In this document: piece by piece, positions 8,843 through 20,515 of the stretch
Layout of the letters: every line of letters starts with the position of its first letter
Numbering within the stretch: the first letter of the stretch is position 1
Assembly: GCF_001654845.1 (NCBI RefSeq)
Contig: NZ_LXES01000007.1
Coordinates: 62,001 to 126,000 of the forward strand
Source: Enterobacter soli ATCC BAA-2102
GTDB lineage: Bacteria; Pseudomonadota; Gammaproteobacteria; Enterobacterales; Enterobacteriaceae
Length of the DNA stretch: 64,000 nucleotides
Direction of reading: 5' to 3'
The notes under the pieces: model-generated
Told to the model about the DNA's origin: nothing
Seen by the model: the letters and a program-made list of their open reading frames with translations, nothing else
The model's database searches: none
Translations under genes and position numbers: made by a program

Positions 8843-9337
8843 ATGCGACACGCACACGAAGGCGGTGGACGCCGCCAGCGATTTTTCGGCCACGGCGAGC
8901 TGCGGCTGGTGATTCTGGATATTCTGACCCGCAATGCGAGCCACGGTTACGAGCTGATCAAAGAGATTGAGAACATGACTCAGGGAAACTACACCCCGAG
9001 TCCAGGCGTCATCTACCCGACTCTCGATTTCTTGCAGGATCAGTCCTTTATCACCATTACGGAAGAAGACACCGGGCGCAAAAAGATTGCCATTACCCTG
9101 GCCGGGCAACACTGGCTGGATGAAAATCTGGAACATCTGGAGAACATTCAGCTGCGGATCAAAGCCCGCTGCGTTGGCTTCCAGTTGCGAAAAAACCCGC
9201 AGATGAAGCGGGCTCTGGATAACTTCAAGGCCGTGCTCGACCTCAGGGTCAATCAGGGAGAGCTCAGCGACGCGCAGCTTAAGCAGATCATCGGCGTTAT
9301 CGACCGCGCGGCGCTGGAGATCTCCCAGCTGGATTAA
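8843..9337 (+). CDS. yqjI: PadR-family regulator YqjI without its metal-binding N-terminus
   Basis: 164-residue PadR-type transcription factor. The winged helix spans about 15-95 ([20 protein letters not shown] ... [10 protein letters not shown]) and is followed by the helical dimerisation region ([20 protein letters not shown]). E. coli YqjI is about 207 residues and begins with a His/Cys-rich tail that binds nickel or iron; here only [15 protein letters not shown] precedes the DNA-binding domain, with two His and no Cys. The ATG at 8843 has a good ribosome-binding site (AGGAGAT). The longer in-frame start at 8801 adds no metal ligands and would overlap the operator. It represses yqjH and itself in E. 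coli; metal response is probably altered here. Its stop overlaps the end of the convergent MCP gene by four bases. Confidence 0.9.
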   Translation: MRHAHEGGGRRQRFFGHGELRLVILDILTRNASHGYELIKEIENMTQGNYTPSPGVIYPTLDFLQDQSFITITEEDTGRKKIAITLAGQHWLDENLEHLENIQLRIKARCVGFQLRKNPQMKRALDNFKAVLDLRVNQGELSDAQLKQIIGVIDRAALEISQLD

Positions 9338-10893
9338 GCTGGTGCGTACTCGTTCACGCGGAAGACTTTTACCAGCTCTTTCAGCTGCGTCGCTTGCTCG
9401 TTAAGCGATGCAGCCGCCGCAACAGACTCCTCCACCAGCGCCGAGTTCTGCTGAGTGGTGGCGTCGATCAGGCCAATCGCGCTGTTAATCTGCGAAATAC
9501 CTTCCGTCTGCTCATGGCTGGCCTGGCGGATCTCCCGCAGGATGACGTCCATCTCTTCCACGTTACCGACCATGCCGTTGATAAGCCCGCTGGCCTTCTC
9601 GACCAGGTTCATCCCGTCCTGGGTCTGGCTGGTTGAGCTTTCAATCAGCTGGCGGATCTCACTGGCAGAAGACGCACTCTTCTGTGCCAGTTGGCGCACT
9701 TCACCTGCCACCACAGCAAAGCCACGACCGTGCTCACCCGCACGCGCCGCTTCCACTGCCGCATTCAGCGCCAGAATATTAGTCTGGAAGGCAATGGCGT
9801 CGATCAGGTCGATGATGTCGGACATCCGGTTTGATGTTTCGTTAATCAGGCGCATTTTGCTGGTCACCTGCTTCATCATCTCGCCGTTGTTTTTTACCAC
9901 CGTGGCCGCATCGGCAGAGAGGTTGGTCGCTTCCCCGGTATGTGATGCGGTGTTTTTTACCGTTGCCGTGATTTGTTCCATCGATGCCGCAGTCTGTTCA
10001 ACGGAGCTGGCCTGCTCTTCCGTGCGCGCAGCTAAATCCTGGTTACCGGCGACAATCTGCGCGGCGGCGCTGGAAATGTTTTCTGAGCCGGTCTGCACCT
10101 GCTGCACAATCTCCAGCAAGCGGGTTTTCATCTCCATCAACGCATTGAGCAGATGGCCGGTTTCATCCTTACCGTGGGAGGCGATAGTGCGTGTCAGGTC
10201 ACCTTGTGCAATCGCTTCGGCAAAGGCCACCGCGGTACCCAGTGGGCGGGTAATCGAACGCACAATGTACCAGCCAATCAGGCTGCCAGCGCCCACGCTA
10301 AACAGCGTGATAACAATCAACCACAGGCGGTTGTTTTTGAAATCACCATCCACCTGCGCGCCAGCGCTTTGCATCTGACCATTCTGAACGCTGATAAGCT
10401 CCTTCACTTTATCCTTGTAGGCCTTTTGCAGGTTGAGCGTGTTGGTCATCATCTCCTGAATCGCCCCTGCGCGATCGTTGTTCTGTACGGCCTGCAAAAT
10501 GCGGTAGCGGGAGTCGAGATACTGCTGGCGCACCCCGCGAATATCAGCCAGAACCTGCTGAGATTTTCGATCGTGCAGTTCGTTATTCAGGTCACCCAGG
10601 ATAACGGTGATATGTTCGCTGATCTCTTTCAGATGCTGCTGGGACTGTGCGGTGTACTTGCCCTGCTCATCCAGCAACATGAGCTGCTGAGTGCTAATAA
10701 ATTCCTGGAAGTTATCGATTAACTCGTTTGCTTTTACCGTGGTCGGATAATCATTGGTGATGATGGTTTGCATCCCGTTGTTGGCCCGGTTCAGGCTCAG
10801 CAGAGACAAGGTTGCACTGACCACCATCAGCACAATAAAGAACCCAAACGCCAGAAATAATTTTGTGCCGATCTTTACGTCATGTAAGAACAT
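9334..10893 (-). CDS. Methyl-accepting chemotaxis protein
   Basis: 519-residue transmembrane chemoreceptor. TM1 is at about 11-33, followed by a periplasmic four-helix-bundle sensor to about 190, TM2 at about 193-214, HAMP ([20 protein letters not shown]), methylation helices, and the conserved signalling hairpin [20 protein letters not shown] that contacts CheA and CheW. The C-terminus ends RVNEYAPA without the NWETF pentapeptide that tethers CheR and CheB, so it is a low-abundance-type receptor that relies on others for efficient adaptation. The ligand is not predictable. A sigma-28 promoter lies 40-67 bases upstream. K-12 has no MCP between yqjI and aer. Confidence 0.93.
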   Translation of the reverse strand: MFLHDVKIGTKLFLAFGFFIVLMVVSATLSLLSLNRANNGMQTIITNDYPTTVKANELIDNFQEFISTQQLMLLDEQGKYTAQSQQHLKEISEHITVILGDLNNELHDRKSQQVLADIRGVRQQYLDSRYRILQAVQNNDRAGAIQEMMTNTLNLQKAYKDKVKELISVQNGQMQSAGAQVDGDFKNNRLWLIVITLFSVGAGSLIGWYIVRSITRPLGTAVAFAEAIAQGDLTRTIASHGKDETGHLLNALMEMKTRLLEIVQQVQTGSENISSAAAQIVAGNQDLAARTEEQASSVEQTAASMEQITATVKNTASHTGEATNLSADAATVVKNNGEMMKQVTSKMRLINETSNRMSDIIDLIDAIAFQTNILALNAAVEAARAGEHGRGFAVVAGEVRQLAQKSASSASEIRQLIESSTSQTQDGMNLVEKASGLINGMVGNVEEMDVILREIRQASHEQTEGISQINSAIGLIDATTQQNSALVEESVAAAASLNEQATQLKELVKVFRVNEYAPA

Positions 10894-10933
10894 ATTTACT
10901 CCATCGATGTGATTATTTCCCAGTCGTTCACCG

Positions 10934-10960
10934 TTATCGGTAACTAACCACCTAACTTTA
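10934..10960 (-). promoter_or_regulatory. Sigma-28 (FliA) promoter of the MCP gene
   Basis: On the minus strand TAAAGTTA, an 11-base spacer and ACCGATAA match the flagellar consensus TAAAGTTT-N11-GCCGATAA at 14 of 16 positions, 40-67 bases before the MCP start. It makes the receptor a class 3 flagellar regulon gene. Confidence 0.85.
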
Positions 10961-11181
10961 TGACTTTGATCGTTTTTTTATTCAATAACCACCACAATGG
11001 ATAGGCACTAACTATTAATATTGACGCATTGATCGTTATACAACCAACGGAATGACGATTTCTGAAACAGTATCGGGGAAAACTGACTTAGGTAGGAATA
11101 AATAGCTGAGATAATTTATTTAGTTATTTAATATATATTTAACATTAAGTGGTAATAGTAATTACAAATAGCGGAAATAAT
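10961..11181. other. AT-rich spacer between the two chemoreceptor genes
   Basis: About 220 bases of low-GC sequence with no gene and no convincing motif beyond the flanking sigma-28 promoter and terminator. Confidence 0.5.
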
Positions 11182-11215
11182 AAAGCCGTTTATTCCGGAC
11201 GAAATAAACGGCTTT
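11182..11215 (-). terminator. Hairpin downstream of aer
   Basis: AAAGCCGTTTATT...AATAAACGGCTTT, a 13-bp stem with a seven- to eight-base loop, 17 bases past the aer stop. The T tract on the aer side is interrupted (CTTTATTATTT). Confidence 0.7.
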
Positions 11216-11231
11216 CTGGAACGTTACTGAC

Positions 11232-12752
11232 TCAATGCAGCACTGTCACCGCGTCTTCCAGACGCCCGGCACGGTGTTTAACCATGGCGGAAATCTGTGC
11301 GCTCTCTTCTACCAGGTCGGCATTTTTCTGGGTGATGCTGTCCAGCTCGGCGACTGCGCGGGTCAGCTCCGATAACCCGGTTGCCTGCTCAGAGGTCGAA
11401 TGGCTAATCTGCGCGATAAGCTGGGTCACGTTTTTCACCTGCTCTACGATGTCGTCCATCGTGCGGCCTGCGGCGTGAACCTGATCGGAGCCCGACTGCA
11501 CTTTACTGGCGCTGGCATCAATAAGCTTACGAATATCGTTGGCCGCATTGGCGCTGCGGCTGGCCAGGTGGCGAACTTCGCCGGCCACTACCGCAAAGCC
11601 TTTACCCTGCTCGCCTGCTCTTGCCGCCTCTACCGCCGCGTTCAGCGCCAGAATATTCGTCTGGAATGCAATGTCGTTGATAAGCGAGGTAATCGAGCCA
11701 ATCCGCTGAGTGCTGTCGGCAATATCGTCCATGGTTTTCACCACGGTCTGCATCGCATTTCCGCCTTCGGTTGCCGCGCTGCTGGCGGCCATAGAAAGCT
11801 TATCCACTTCGGCGGCAGTTTCAGAGTTGCTTTGTACCGAGGCCGCCATCTGGTTCATTGTCGCCACGGTCTGCTGCACGTTCGTAACGGTCTGACGCGT
11901 GCGGTCGTTGAGATCCTCGTTGCCCTGCGCCAGCCTGTCGCTGCCATTACGCACGCTAACCACCTGGCTTGATACATCATTAATCAGCCAGCGGCACATC
12001 AGCCCCAGTTGCCCGACAGCCCGTAAAGTCAGCCCCAGCTCGTCGCTGCGGTTGAGGTGCTGCACGGTGTTGCGATCGCCGGTGGCGACCTTCAGCGCCT
12101 GGCGCGCCACGTTTTCCACCGGGCGGACAATTTGCTGCTCAAACAGCAGGGTTCCCAGCAGCATGACCACAGCCGCAGCCACAAGCGAAGCCCAGCCTGC
12201 GGACGTTGCCCAAAGCGTTGCCGCCATCACCGCAAACAGTACCGCCATCACGCTGCGTACCCGCCAGCGCAGCGGCATTGCCGGCAGTTTGCCGAGCCAG
12301 CTTTTGCGTACCACCAGCCCTTTGTGGATCCGCTTGTTGCAGCGCCCGTCATTCAGCGCCTGATATAAAGGCTCCACGGTGGCAATCTCTTCAGCCGTCG
12401 CTTTGGTACGAATCGACATATACCCCGTGACCTGGCCGTGACGCACCATCGGCACCGCGTTTGCGCGCACCCAATAGTGGTCGCCATTTTTACGGCGGTT
12501 TTTGACAATGCCGCTCCACGGTTCACCCTTTTGTAGCGTGTACCACATATCGGCAAAGGCCGCTTTGGGCATGTCCGGGTGGCGCACCAGATTATGCGGC
12601 TGTCCCAGCAGTTCATTGAGTGAATACCCACTCACCTGTACAAAGGTGTCGTTGGTGTGGGTCATGTAGCTGTGCAGGTCGGTGGTCGACATTAAGGTGG
12701 TGTCATCATCCAGAGGATATTCGTTCTGGGTGACATAGGATGGAGAGGACAT
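11232..12752 (-). CDS. aer: Aerotaxis/redox receptor Aer
   Basis: 506-residue energy-taxis receptor. The N-terminal PAS domain (about 1-120, with [20 protein letters not shown] and [14 protein letters not shown]) binds FAD and senses redox state. A short F1 linker leads to a membrane hairpin (about 167-205) with no real periplasmic domain, then HAMP and the cytoplasmic signalling region ([20 protein letters not shown]). As in E. coli Aer there is no C-terminal NWETF and the length is the same. The start is MSSPSYVTQ, with AAGGGATG as ribosome-binding site; three earlier codons are open but unlikely. A sigma-28 promoter lies 52-78 bases upstream. Confidence 0.97.
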   Translation of the reverse strand: MSSPSYVTQNEYPLDDDTTLMSTTDLHSYMTHTNDTFVQVSGYSLNELLGQPHNLVRHPDMPKAAFADMWYTLQKGEPWSGIVKNRRKNGDHYWVRANAVPMVRHGQVTGYMSIRTKATAEEIATVEPLYQALNDGRCNKRIHKGLVVRKSWLGKLPAMPLRWRVRSVMAVLFAVMAATLWATSAGWASLVAAAVVMLLGTLLFEQQIVRPVENVARQALKVATGDRNTVQHLNRSDELGLTLRAVGQLGLMCRWLINDVSSQVVSVRNGSDRLAQGNEDLNDRTRQTVTNVQQTVATMNQMAASVQSNSETAAEVDKLSMAASSAATEGGNAMQTVVKTMDDIADSTQRIGSITSLINDIAFQTNILALNAAVEAARAGEQGKGFAVVAGEVRHLASRSANAANDIRKLIDASASKVQSGSDQVHAAGRTMDDIVEQVKNVTQLIAQISHSTSEQATGLSELTRAVAELDSITQKNADLVEESAQISAMVKHRAGRLEDAVTVLH

Positions 12753-12803
12753 TATGAGCATCCCTTGCAGGTTATTTGAATGTTAATTTTGTGGCTTAAT
12801 CTT

Positions 12804-12830
12804 TTTTCGGCGGTAAACAGTTTATCTTTA
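12804..12830 (-). promoter_or_regulatory. Sigma-28 (FliA) promoter of aer
   Basis: On the minus strand TAAAGATA, an 11-base spacer and GCCGAAAA: 13 of 16 positions match the flagellar consensus. E. coli aer is also FliA-dependent. Confidence 0.85.
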
Positions 12831-12971
12831 GTTGTTAAATTTGACTGGGATCGCAAATTCCGGTTAAACCGCACTTTCTGTGCGTTTTTCTAATTAATTG
12901 ATTTAAAATACTTTCGTTGAGAAATTACTCACAAAGCATGACCTGTTAATGCCCACTAAAGAAGCACGCCC

Positions 12972-12988
12972 TGCACCACGCAGGTGCA
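12972..12988 (+). promoter_or_regulatory. NtrC-type enhancer site upstream of patA
   Basis: TGCACCACGCAGGTGCA, a 17-bp dyad very close to the NtrC consensus TGCACCA-N3-TGGTGCA. Its centre lies about 155 bases upstream of a sigma-54 promoter, a normal enhancer distance. Confidence 0.65.
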
Positions 12989-13125
12989 ATTGACGAAACC
13001 GGTCGCTAAAACATCACCTCTTTCCCTGTCGCTTAATCCCGTTTGGCTTGCTTCGACATGATTAAATACTGAGCAACATAAATTTAACCTGGCGTTTATC
13101 CCGATTTTCGTTAAGTCAGCTGAAG

Positions 13126-14567
<1,442 letters not shown>

Positions 14568-14575
14568 TAACCCCT

Positions 14576-14595
14576 CCCCCTCCTGACGGAGGGGG
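14576..14595. terminator. Hairpin between convergent patA and lsrG
   Basis: CCCCCTCC-TGAC-GGAGGGGG perfect hairpin between two convergent genes. It has no clear T tract, so termination strength is uncertain. Confidence 0.5.
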
Positions 14596-14614
14596 AATAT
14601 ACGCACGCTTATGC

Positions 14615-14908
14615 CTACTCCGGTAATAAACCGACAAAACTGCGTTTCTTGCGCGGCTCCGACATCAACGCCTCAAGCTTATCCACGCACGCCAGGTAGT
14701 GCGGCGTTTTCTTATGGGCCAGCACCGCCTCTTCGTCCTTATAAGCCTCGTAGATAAAGAACCGGGTTTTCACCCGCGGGTCCTGCAATACATCAAAACG
14801 CAGGTTCCCCGGCTCCTGAATCGCCCCTTCGTGGTTGGCACGAAAGACCTCCAGAAATTCGTCCACCCGTTCAGGCTTGATGTTGATCTCCACTAACGTC
14901 ACGTTCAT
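14615..14908 (-). CDS. lsrG: LsrG, phospho-AI-2 (P-HPD) isomerase
   Basis: 97-residue antibiotic-biosynthesis-monooxygenase-fold protein, last gene of the lsr operon. It isomerises (4S)-4-hydroxy-5-phosphonooxypentane-2,3-dione, the linear form of phospho-AI-2, to the 3-hydroxy-2,4-dione for LsrF. The ferredoxin-like core shows [20 protein letters not shown] and [16 protein letters not shown]; the C-terminus is [13 protein letters not shown]. Its start overlaps the end of lsrF by four bases (ATGA), showing translational coupling. Confidence 0.95.
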   Translation of the reverse strand: MNVTLVEINIKPERVDEFLEVFRANHEGAIQEPGNLRFDVLQDPRVKTRFFIYEAYKDEEAVLAHKKTPHYLACVDKLEALMSEPRKKRSFVGLLPE

Positions 14909-15792
14909 TTTGCTTCTCCCTGTTTTTCTTCCTGCCAGAACTGGAACGCTTCCCGCGCGTTCATGTTCTCATGTACCACTTTCTTCACCGCTTTCAGCAT
15001 GGCCAGCGGCGCGCTGGACTGGAAGATGTTGCGCCCCATGTCCACGCCTGATGCGCCCTGGTCAATTGCCCGCCAGCACATTTCCAGCGCCTCGTGCTCC
15101 GGCAGTTTTTTGCCCCCCGCGATGACGATCGGCACCGGGCAACTGGCGGTCACTTTTTCAAAGCCTTCATCCACGTAATAGGTTTTGACGAACTGCGCCC
15201 CCATTTCGGCGGCGATACGGCTGGCAAGCGAGAAATACCGCGCGTCACGCGCCATCTCTTTGCCGACTCCCGTCACCGCCAGCGTCGGCACGCCGTAACG
15301 CGCTCCGGCATCCACCAGCTTGATGATGTTGTTGATCGACTGATGCTCAAACTCACTGCCGATGTAGACCTGCGCCGCCACCGCGCAGACGTTCAGGCGC
15401 AGGGCGTCTTCCATCGCCACCGCCACACACTCGTTGGACAGCTCACCCAGAATCGAGTTACCGCCAGACGCCCGCAGCACCACCGGCTTGTTAGTGGCGG
15501 CAGGCACCTGACTGCGCAGAATACCCCGTGTACACATCAGCACATCGGTTTCACCAAACAACGGCGCAATAGAGAGATCGATACGCTCAAGGCCGGTGGT
15601 CGGCCCCTGGAAATAGCCGTGGTCAAAGGCCAGCATCACCGTGCGATTGCTTTTCGGGTTAAAGATCCGCGCCAGCCTCGACTGCATTCCCCAGTCCAGC
15701 GAGCCGCAACCCTTCAGGGTGAATGGCACGTTCTGCTGCGGTGTGCCGATGCCAAAATCCTTGCCGTCTTTGATGTCGTCTAAATCAGCCAT
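14905..15792 (-). CDS. lsrF: LsrF, phospho-AI-2 thiolase
   Basis: 295-residue class I aldolase-fold enzyme. LsrF transfers the acetyl group of 3-hydroxy-5-phosphonooxypentane-2,4-dione to CoA, giving dihydroxyacetone phosphate and acetyl-CoA. The TIM-barrel signatures [41 protein letters not shown] and [13 protein letters not shown] are all present; the Lys of the KTYY strand is the usual Schiff-base position. Length matches E. coli. It lies between lsrB (11-base gap) and lsrG (overlap). Confidence 0.96.
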   Translation of the reverse strand: MADLDDIKDGKDFGIGTPQQNVPFTLKGCGSLDWGMQSRLARIFNPKSNRTVMLAFDHGYFQGPTTGLERIDLSIAPLFGETDVLMCTRGILRSQVPAATNKPVVLRASGGNSILGELSNECVAVAMEDALRLNVCAVAAQVYIGSEFEHQSINNIIKLVDAGARYGVPTLAVTGVGKEMARDARYFSLASRIAAEMGAQFVKTYYVDEGFEKVTASCPVPIVIAGGKKLPEHEALEMCWRAIDQGASGVDMGRNIFQSSAPLAMLKAVKKVVHENMNAREAFQFWQEEKQGEAK

Positions 15793-15803
15793 GTGCTCCC
15801 CCG

Positions 15804-16805
15804 TCAGAAATCGTATTTGTTGATGTTCTCTTTGGTGAATACCACGCGTTCTGGCAGCAGCACGATGCCATTGCCTTTCGCTTCATATTGATAGCCCTGC
15901 ACGCTGTTCGGCTCGACCTTCAGCGCCCCGATGTCTTTGACATCCACGCTGTCGCCCACGTTAAGATCGCCCTTTTTGAGTAAATGATCGGCGACATTGA
16001 CCGCAATTTTGCCCTGTTGAACCACATCCCACAGACCGAAGGCTTTCACCGTGCCGCGTTCCACGTACGGACGCATCACGTTCGGGGTGCTGAACCCGAC
16101 AATGGCGACCCCTTCACGTTTGAGGTTTTCCGCCGCCTGCGCCGCCGCTGGCAGCGCGTTGGCGTCCGGGGCGATGATCGCATCCAGATCCGGGTAGGCT
16201 TTTAAGATCCCTTCTGCGGTTTGCAGGGATTTGGTGGCATCGTTATAGCCAAACTGAGTGGTCACGATTTGCCACTGAGGGTGCTCTTTCTCGATTTTGG
16301 CTTTGGCCTCTTTCACCCACTGGTTCTGGTCGGTAACGGTCGGGCTTGAGTAGAAGAATGCGACTTTGGCATTCGGTTTGGTGACCTGCTTGCCGGCCAT
16401 ATCTACCAGCAGGCCGCCGAGCTGTTCCGGGGTTCCCTGGTTGATGTAAATACTGCGGCACTCGGGTTTGGTGTCGGAATCCCAGGTCAGGACCTTAACA
16501 CCGCGCTGCATTGCGCGCTTGAGCGCCGGGCAAAGCCCGTCTGGCGACACGGCAGAGACGATAATGGCGTTATAGCCCTGGTTGACGAAGTTATTGATAA
16601 GCTGCACCTGCCCGGAGACGCTTGGCTCGGTTGGGCCGTCATAGGTAACGTCTGCACCGAGGTCTTTGCCCGCCTCTTTTGCGCCGTTACCACCGCTGGT
16701 AAAGAAGCCTACGCCCACCAGCTTAGGAATAAAGGCAATGCGGTCTGCCGCCTGCGCAGACGCCACGCTAAGCGCTATCGCCAGGACTATCAGTTTTGTT
16801 TTCAT
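15804..16805 (-). CDS. lsrB: LsrB, AI-2 periplasmic binding protein
   Basis: 333-residue solute-binding protein of the AI-2 ABC importer. The signal peptide is [19 protein letters not shown]; the mature protein begins [16 protein letters not shown], a type I periplasmic-binding fold. The start at 16805 has GGAGCG upstream; an in-frame extension of 15 residues lacks a signal and is rejected. It follows lsrD by one base and precedes lsrF, the E. coli order lsrACDBFG. It binds R-THMF or the borated AI-2 analogue and delivers it to LsrC/LsrD. Confidence 0.95.
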   Translation of the reverse strand: MKTKLIVLAIALSVASAQAADRIAFIPKLVGVGFFTSGGNGAKEAGKDLGADVTYDGPTEPSVSGQVQLINNFVNQGYNAIIVSAVSPDGLCPALKRAMQRGVKVLTWDSDTKPECRSIYINQGTPEQLGGLLVDMAGKQVTKPNAKVAFFYSSPTVTDQNQWVKEAKAKIEKEHPQWQIVTTQFGYNDATKSLQTAEGILKAYPDLDAIIAPDANALPAAAQAAENLKREGVAIVGFSTPNVMRPYVERGTVKAFGLWDVVQQGKIAVNVADHLLKKGDLNVGDSVDVKDIGALKVEPNSVQGYQYEAKGNGIVLLPERVVFTKENINKYDF

Positions 16806-16806
16806 C

Positions 16807-17784
16807 TTACGCTCCGGGTAGTTTTGTGAAGAGAGATCGCACCCATTCACGGTGCAGACTCAACGAACGTCCCATCACCACCACAACCAACAGCGCCCCT
16901 GACAGCGCGCTCGACACTTGGTTGGGGATGCCGACCATCTGTAAACCCTGTTGCAGATACCCCACCAGCAGCGCCGCCAGTGCTGTACCCAAAACCGAAC
17001 CTGATCCCCCGTAGATATTGGCCCCGCCGAGCACAGCGGCGGTGAGAGCAGGCATTAACAAATCGCGCCCCAAATCCGAACGCGCCGAGCCAAAGTACGA
17101 AACCATCACCAGGGCGGCAATCGCCGAAGCCACGCCCACCAGGCCATACAGCGCATAAGGCATCCCGTTGACCGATAGCGCCGCATAACGCGCCGCTCGC
17201 GGGTTTTGCCCAATCAGAAACAGATGCCGGCCAAAGCGCCCCCGGTGGGTGATAAGCCAGAAAAAAACGGTAATCAGCGCGAACAGCACCAGCGGAACCG
17301 GCAGCCCTATCAGCGTAAGATTGGCGAAGGCGGTAAAGCTGTCCGGGAAACCGCCAATCCCTTCATATCCCGTTGCCCCCGCCATACCGGAAAGCAGCAG
17401 CGCCCCGCCTCCGTAGAGGTACAGCGTGCCAAGGGTGATCACCAGCGGGCTAATGCCGGTGTAGTGAATGAGTGCGGCGTTAACCAGACCACACAGCAGA
17501 CCCAGCAGCAGGGTCAGCGGAATAGCCACAAACATTGGCCAACCGGCCTGCATCATCACCCCCAGCGCAATGGCGCACAGGCCAATGGTCGAGCCGAGTG
17601 AAATATCGATACCGCCGCTGATAATCACCAGCGTCAGCGGAAGGGCCACAATGCCGATGCAGATAAAATCGCTGGTGCTGAACAGCAGCATGTTGATATC
17701 CAGCATCCGTGGGTTGATGGCCCCAAAAAGCAGGATTTCGAGCACCAGAAGGATCAGCAGCGCGCTTTCCCAGTTAAGCTTCAT
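16807..17784 (-). CDS. lsrD: LsrD, AI-2 ABC transporter permease
   Basis: 325-residue inner-membrane permease of the ribose/branched-chain type. It has about eight to ten hydrophobic helices and the family motifs [17 protein letters not shown] and [21 protein letters not shown]. It pairs with LsrC to form the AI-2 channel driven by LsrA. Directly abutting lsrC and lsrB, which points to one mRNA. Confidence 0.95.
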   Translation of the reverse strand: MKLNWESALLILLVLEILLFGAINPRMLDINMLLFSTSDFICIGIVALPLTLVIISGGIDISLGSTIGLCAIALGVMMQAGWPMFVAIPLTLLLGLLCGLVNAALIHYTGISPLVITLGTLYLYGGGALLLSGMAGATGYEGIGGFPDSFTAFANLTLIGLPVPLVLFALITVFFWLITHRGRFGRHLFLIGQNPRAARYAALSVNGMPYALYGLVGVASAIAALVMVSYFGSARSDLGRDLLMPALTAAVLGGANIYGGSGSVLGTALAALLVGYLQQGLQMVGIPNQVSSALSGALLVVVVMGRSLSLHREWVRSLFTKLPGA

Positions 17785-18816
17785 CTACGCCACCTCTTTT
17801 TTGCGTTTTGGGAACGGGGTGACGTGCTTTCCCCCCCGGTTACCCGGCTGGAAGCGACTGTATTTCAGCGCCCGCTGATGACGCGCCAGGGCCTGACGCA
17901 GACGCCCGTCGAGCACCAGTACTCCCAGCAGCACCAGCCCGGCGATAAAGTCATTCCACCAGGCCGGAAGCTTGAACAGCACCAGCACGGTGTCGATTTG
18001 GGTCAGGAAGAAGGCGCCGAGAAACGCGCCCACCAGCGTGCCGGTGCCGCCCAGCAGCGAAATACCCCCAAGCACGCAGGCCGCGATGGCCTTCATCTCC
18101 AGCCCGCTGCCAGTCTGGTTCGGTACAAAGCCAATTTGCGAGGCAAAGACGATCCCCGCACAAGCCGCCAGTACACCGTTCAGGGTGAAGGCAATCATCC
18201 TGGTGCGGTTCACCGCCACGCCAAGCTGGCGCGCAGCGGCAAGGTTATCGCCCACGGCGTAGAAATCCCGGCCAAACAGAGTACGCGAGAAGATCCATGC
18301 CCCAATGCCTGCCAGAATCAGCACGCCAAACCCTATCGGTGAGATCCCGATAACCACCGGCTCTGAGAGTGATTTCAGGCTCGACGGTAACCCTTCTATC
18401 CACTTGCCGCCCGTCCAGAGCAGCATCCCGCCGCGATATAACCCCAGCGTACCGAGGGTGGCAACAATCGCCGGGATACGTAGCCCGACCACCAGAAAGC
18501 CGTTAAATGCCCCCGCCAGTGCGCCAATGGAAAGCGCAAAAAGCATCGCCACCGGCAGGTTGTAGCCGCTGTTGAGCGCGACCCCCACGGCAATCGCGCA
18601 CAGACCCACCGTTGATCCCACAGAGACATCAATATTGCGGGTCAGCATCACCATCGCCGCGCCCAGCGCCAGCAGGATCAGAATTTGCGAGCTGGCGAAG
18701 ATCATTCCCAGGGTCTGAAAACTGAAATAGGCCGGGTTAAGGGCCACCAGCACGGCAAACAGCGCCAGGATCGCCAGCAGCGCGCTGAGCTCGCGGTTTC
18801 TCAGTAACATCTTCAT
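17785..18816 (-). CDS. lsrC: LsrC, AI-2 ABC transporter permease
   Basis: 343-residue permease homologous to LsrD. Motifs [40 protein letters not shown] and [20 protein letters not shown] are as in E. coli LsrC. Its ATG overlaps the stop of lsrA by four bases, and its stop abuts lsrD. The C-terminal tail is basic ([16 protein letters not shown]), as in the homologue. Confidence 0.95.
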   Translation of the reverse strand: MKMLLRNRELSALLAILALFAVLVALNPAYFSFQTLGMIFASSQILILLALGAAMVMLTRNIDVSVGSTVGLCAIAVGVALNSGYNLPVAMLFALSIGALAGAFNGFLVVGLRIPAIVATLGTLGLYRGGMLLWTGGKWIEGLPSSLKSLSEPVVIGISPIGFGVLILAGIGAWIFSRTLFGRDFYAVGDNLAAARQLGVAVNRTRMIAFTLNGVLAACAGIVFASQIGFVPNQTGSGLEMKAIAACVLGGISLLGGTGTLVGAFLGAFFLTQIDTVLVLFKLPAWWNDFIAGLVLLGVLVLDGRLRQALARHQRALKYSRFQPGNRGGKHVTPFPKRKKEVA

Positions 18817-20300
18817 GATTGTCCTCCGAAGGCCAGCGACATCATTTTGTCGAGGCTGACGGCATGGCGTGGCAGTTCCCCGCTGAGCATCCCCTGATGC
18901 ATCACCAGTACGCGGTCAGCAAGACCTGGGAATTCGTCGAGATCGCTTGAAATCATCAGCACCGCGACGTTTTGCGCCGCCACGCTTTTTATCAGCTGAT
19001 AGATGTCTGCCCGCGCCGACACATCCACGCCACGCGTGGGTTCATCCACAATCAGCAGCAGCGGGTTGGCCTCCAGGCAGCGCGCCAGCAAGACCTTTTG
19101 CTGATTGCCACCGGAGAGCGTCCGCACGGTCTGGTCTGCATCGATGAGTTTGATCCCCAGCGCCCGGTGATAACGCTCCACCACCGCCGCCTCGCGTTTG
19201 CGCTGCTGCCAGATGGACGGCTCATTCAGGGCGACCGTGTTCCAGCGAACTGGCGCATCCAGGAACAACCCTGAAACCTGCCGGTCTTCCGGCAGATACA
19301 CCAACCCCTTATCCAGCCGCGAAAATACCGAATCGCTGCTGATATCCTGATTTTCCAGCCAGACGCGCCCCGCACGTACCGGGCGCAGGCCATAGAGTGT
19401 TTCGGCGAACTCAGTACGCCCGGAGCCCACCAGCCCGGCAAGACCGACAATCTCACCGGCGTAAATCTCAAGGCTGAGATCGATAAACCCTTCCCCGGTC
19501 AGCGTTTCAACCCGCAGCACCGGAAAATCCTGCGCCTGGGTGCGTCGGTTTCCCGGCAGCGACAGCCACAGCTTTTGGGTGTCACTTAATTCTTTATCGC
19601 GGCTAACCGGCGTCATCGCGCCAATGAGGGCGTTATCGTCGTATTGCGCCGTTTCACCGCTGAGGACAATGGCGCCGTCGCGCATGACTGAAACATGGCT
19701 CGCCAGTTGGCGGATCTCCGGCAATTTATGCGAGATAAACACAATGCCAACGCCCTGATCCTGCAACGCCCGGATCTGGCGAAACAGGCGATCGGTTTCC
19801 CCTGGTGTTAGCGAAGCCGTTGGCTCATCCAGGATCAGGATCGTTGCATTGCGCATTAATCCGCGCAGGATCTCCACCATCTGTTGATCCGCCACTTCCA
19901 GCGTGCTGGCGGTGGCATCCAGGTTGATCTGGCACTGGAGCTGCCGGAGTTTATCCGTCAGCTTTTTATCCAGACCGTTTTCGCGGGGCAGACGGAAAAG
20001 GATGTTTTCCCGCACCGTCAGATTCGGAAACAGCATCGGCTCCTGCGGGACAAGGTAGATCCCGAGCTTGTGCGCCTGCCCGGGCTTCAAACGCGCAAAT
20101 GACTGCCCGGCGACTGAAAGTTCACCGCTGTCAGGCGTCTCGACCCCGGCGATGATTTTCATTAGCGTCGATTTTCCCGCGCCGTTTCCCCCCATCAGCG
20201 CATGAACCTGGCCCGCAAGTAGCGTGAAATCAATGCCTTTTAGCACCGGTACGCCAGAAAACTGTTTGCAGATATCACGTGCTTCGATAAGTGGGGTCAT
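18813..20300 (-). CDS. lsrA: LsrA, AI-2 ABC transporter ATPase
   Basis: 495-residue ABC ATPase with two nucleotide-binding domains of the sugar type. The first shows Walker [10 protein letters not shown], Walker [11 protein letters not shown] and the Q-loop region LVPQEPML. The second has a degenerate Walker A (GLVGSGRTE), signature [13 protein letters not shown] and Walker [16 protein letters not shown]. The ATG at 20300 gives the best spacing to GGAG; an ATG three bases earlier is possible and further upstream extension to 20348 would run through an operator. First gene of lsrACDBFG, divergent from lsrR. Confidence 0.95.
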   Translation of the reverse strand: MTPLIEARDICKQFSGVPVLKGIDFTLLAGQVHALMGGNGAGKSTLMKIIAGVETPDSGELSVAGQSFARLKPGQAHKLGIYLVPQEPMLFPNLTVRENILFRLPRENGLDKKLTDKLRQLQCQINLDATASTLEVADQQMVEILRGLMRNATILILDEPTASLTPGETDRLFRQIRALQDQGVGIVFISHKLPEIRQLASHVSVMRDGAIVLSGETAQYDDNALIGAMTPVSRDKELSDTQKLWLSLPGNRRTQAQDFPVLRVETLTGEGFIDLSLEIYAGEIVGLAGLVGSGRTEFAETLYGLRPVRAGRVWLENQDISSDSVFSRLDKGLVYLPEDRQVSGLFLDAPVRWNTVALNEPSIWQQRKREAAVVERYHRALGIKLIDADQTVRTLSGGNQQKVLLARCLEANPLLLIVDEPTRGVDVSARADIYQLIKSVAAQNVAVLMISSDLDEFPGLADRVLVMHQGMLSGELPRHAVSLDKMMSLAFGGQS

Positions 20301-20313
20301 CATCGCTCCGCTA

Positions 20314-20349
20314 TTGAACAAATGATTTTTAGAATTAATAATGTTCAAA
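20314..20349 (-). promoter_or_regulatory. Candidate LsrR operator beside lsrA
   Basis: 36-base element bounded by TTGAACA (20314-20320) and TGTTCAA (20342-20348), starting 14 bases upstream of the lsrA start. It shares outer half-sites, the inner ATGAT block and exact length with the element beside lsrR. LsrR is known to repress both arms until phospho-AI-2 binds it. Confidence 0.68.
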
Positions 20350-20478
20350 AGCGTAGACGGTGAACTATATTTACAACCGTGCAGGGATCACAGTTTTATC
20401 GATTAAGATCCAGATAAACCAGAAACAATCTAAAAGATCCGTTTTGCCGCGTGGCTCACACTTTCCACCCGCGCCATC

Positions 20479-20514
20479 ACGAACATATGATCTAAATTTT
20501 TATAAGAGTTCAAA
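20479..20514 (+). promoter_or_regulatory. Candidate LsrR operator beside lsrR
   Basis: 36-base element from ACGAACATATGAT to AGAGTTCAAA, ending one base before the lsrR ATG and overlapping its ribosome-binding site. Repressor bound here could block initiation of lsrR, which fits known LsrR autorepression. A lone CRP-like half-site TCACA is at 20388-20392 between the two operators. Confidence 0.65.
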
Positions 20515-20515
20515 T

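Noticed and set aside
20360..20515. 52-residue N-terminal extension of lsrR
   Set aside because: It runs through the divergent lsr promoter and the operator beside lsrR; the ATG at 20516 has a ribosome-binding site and the expected length.
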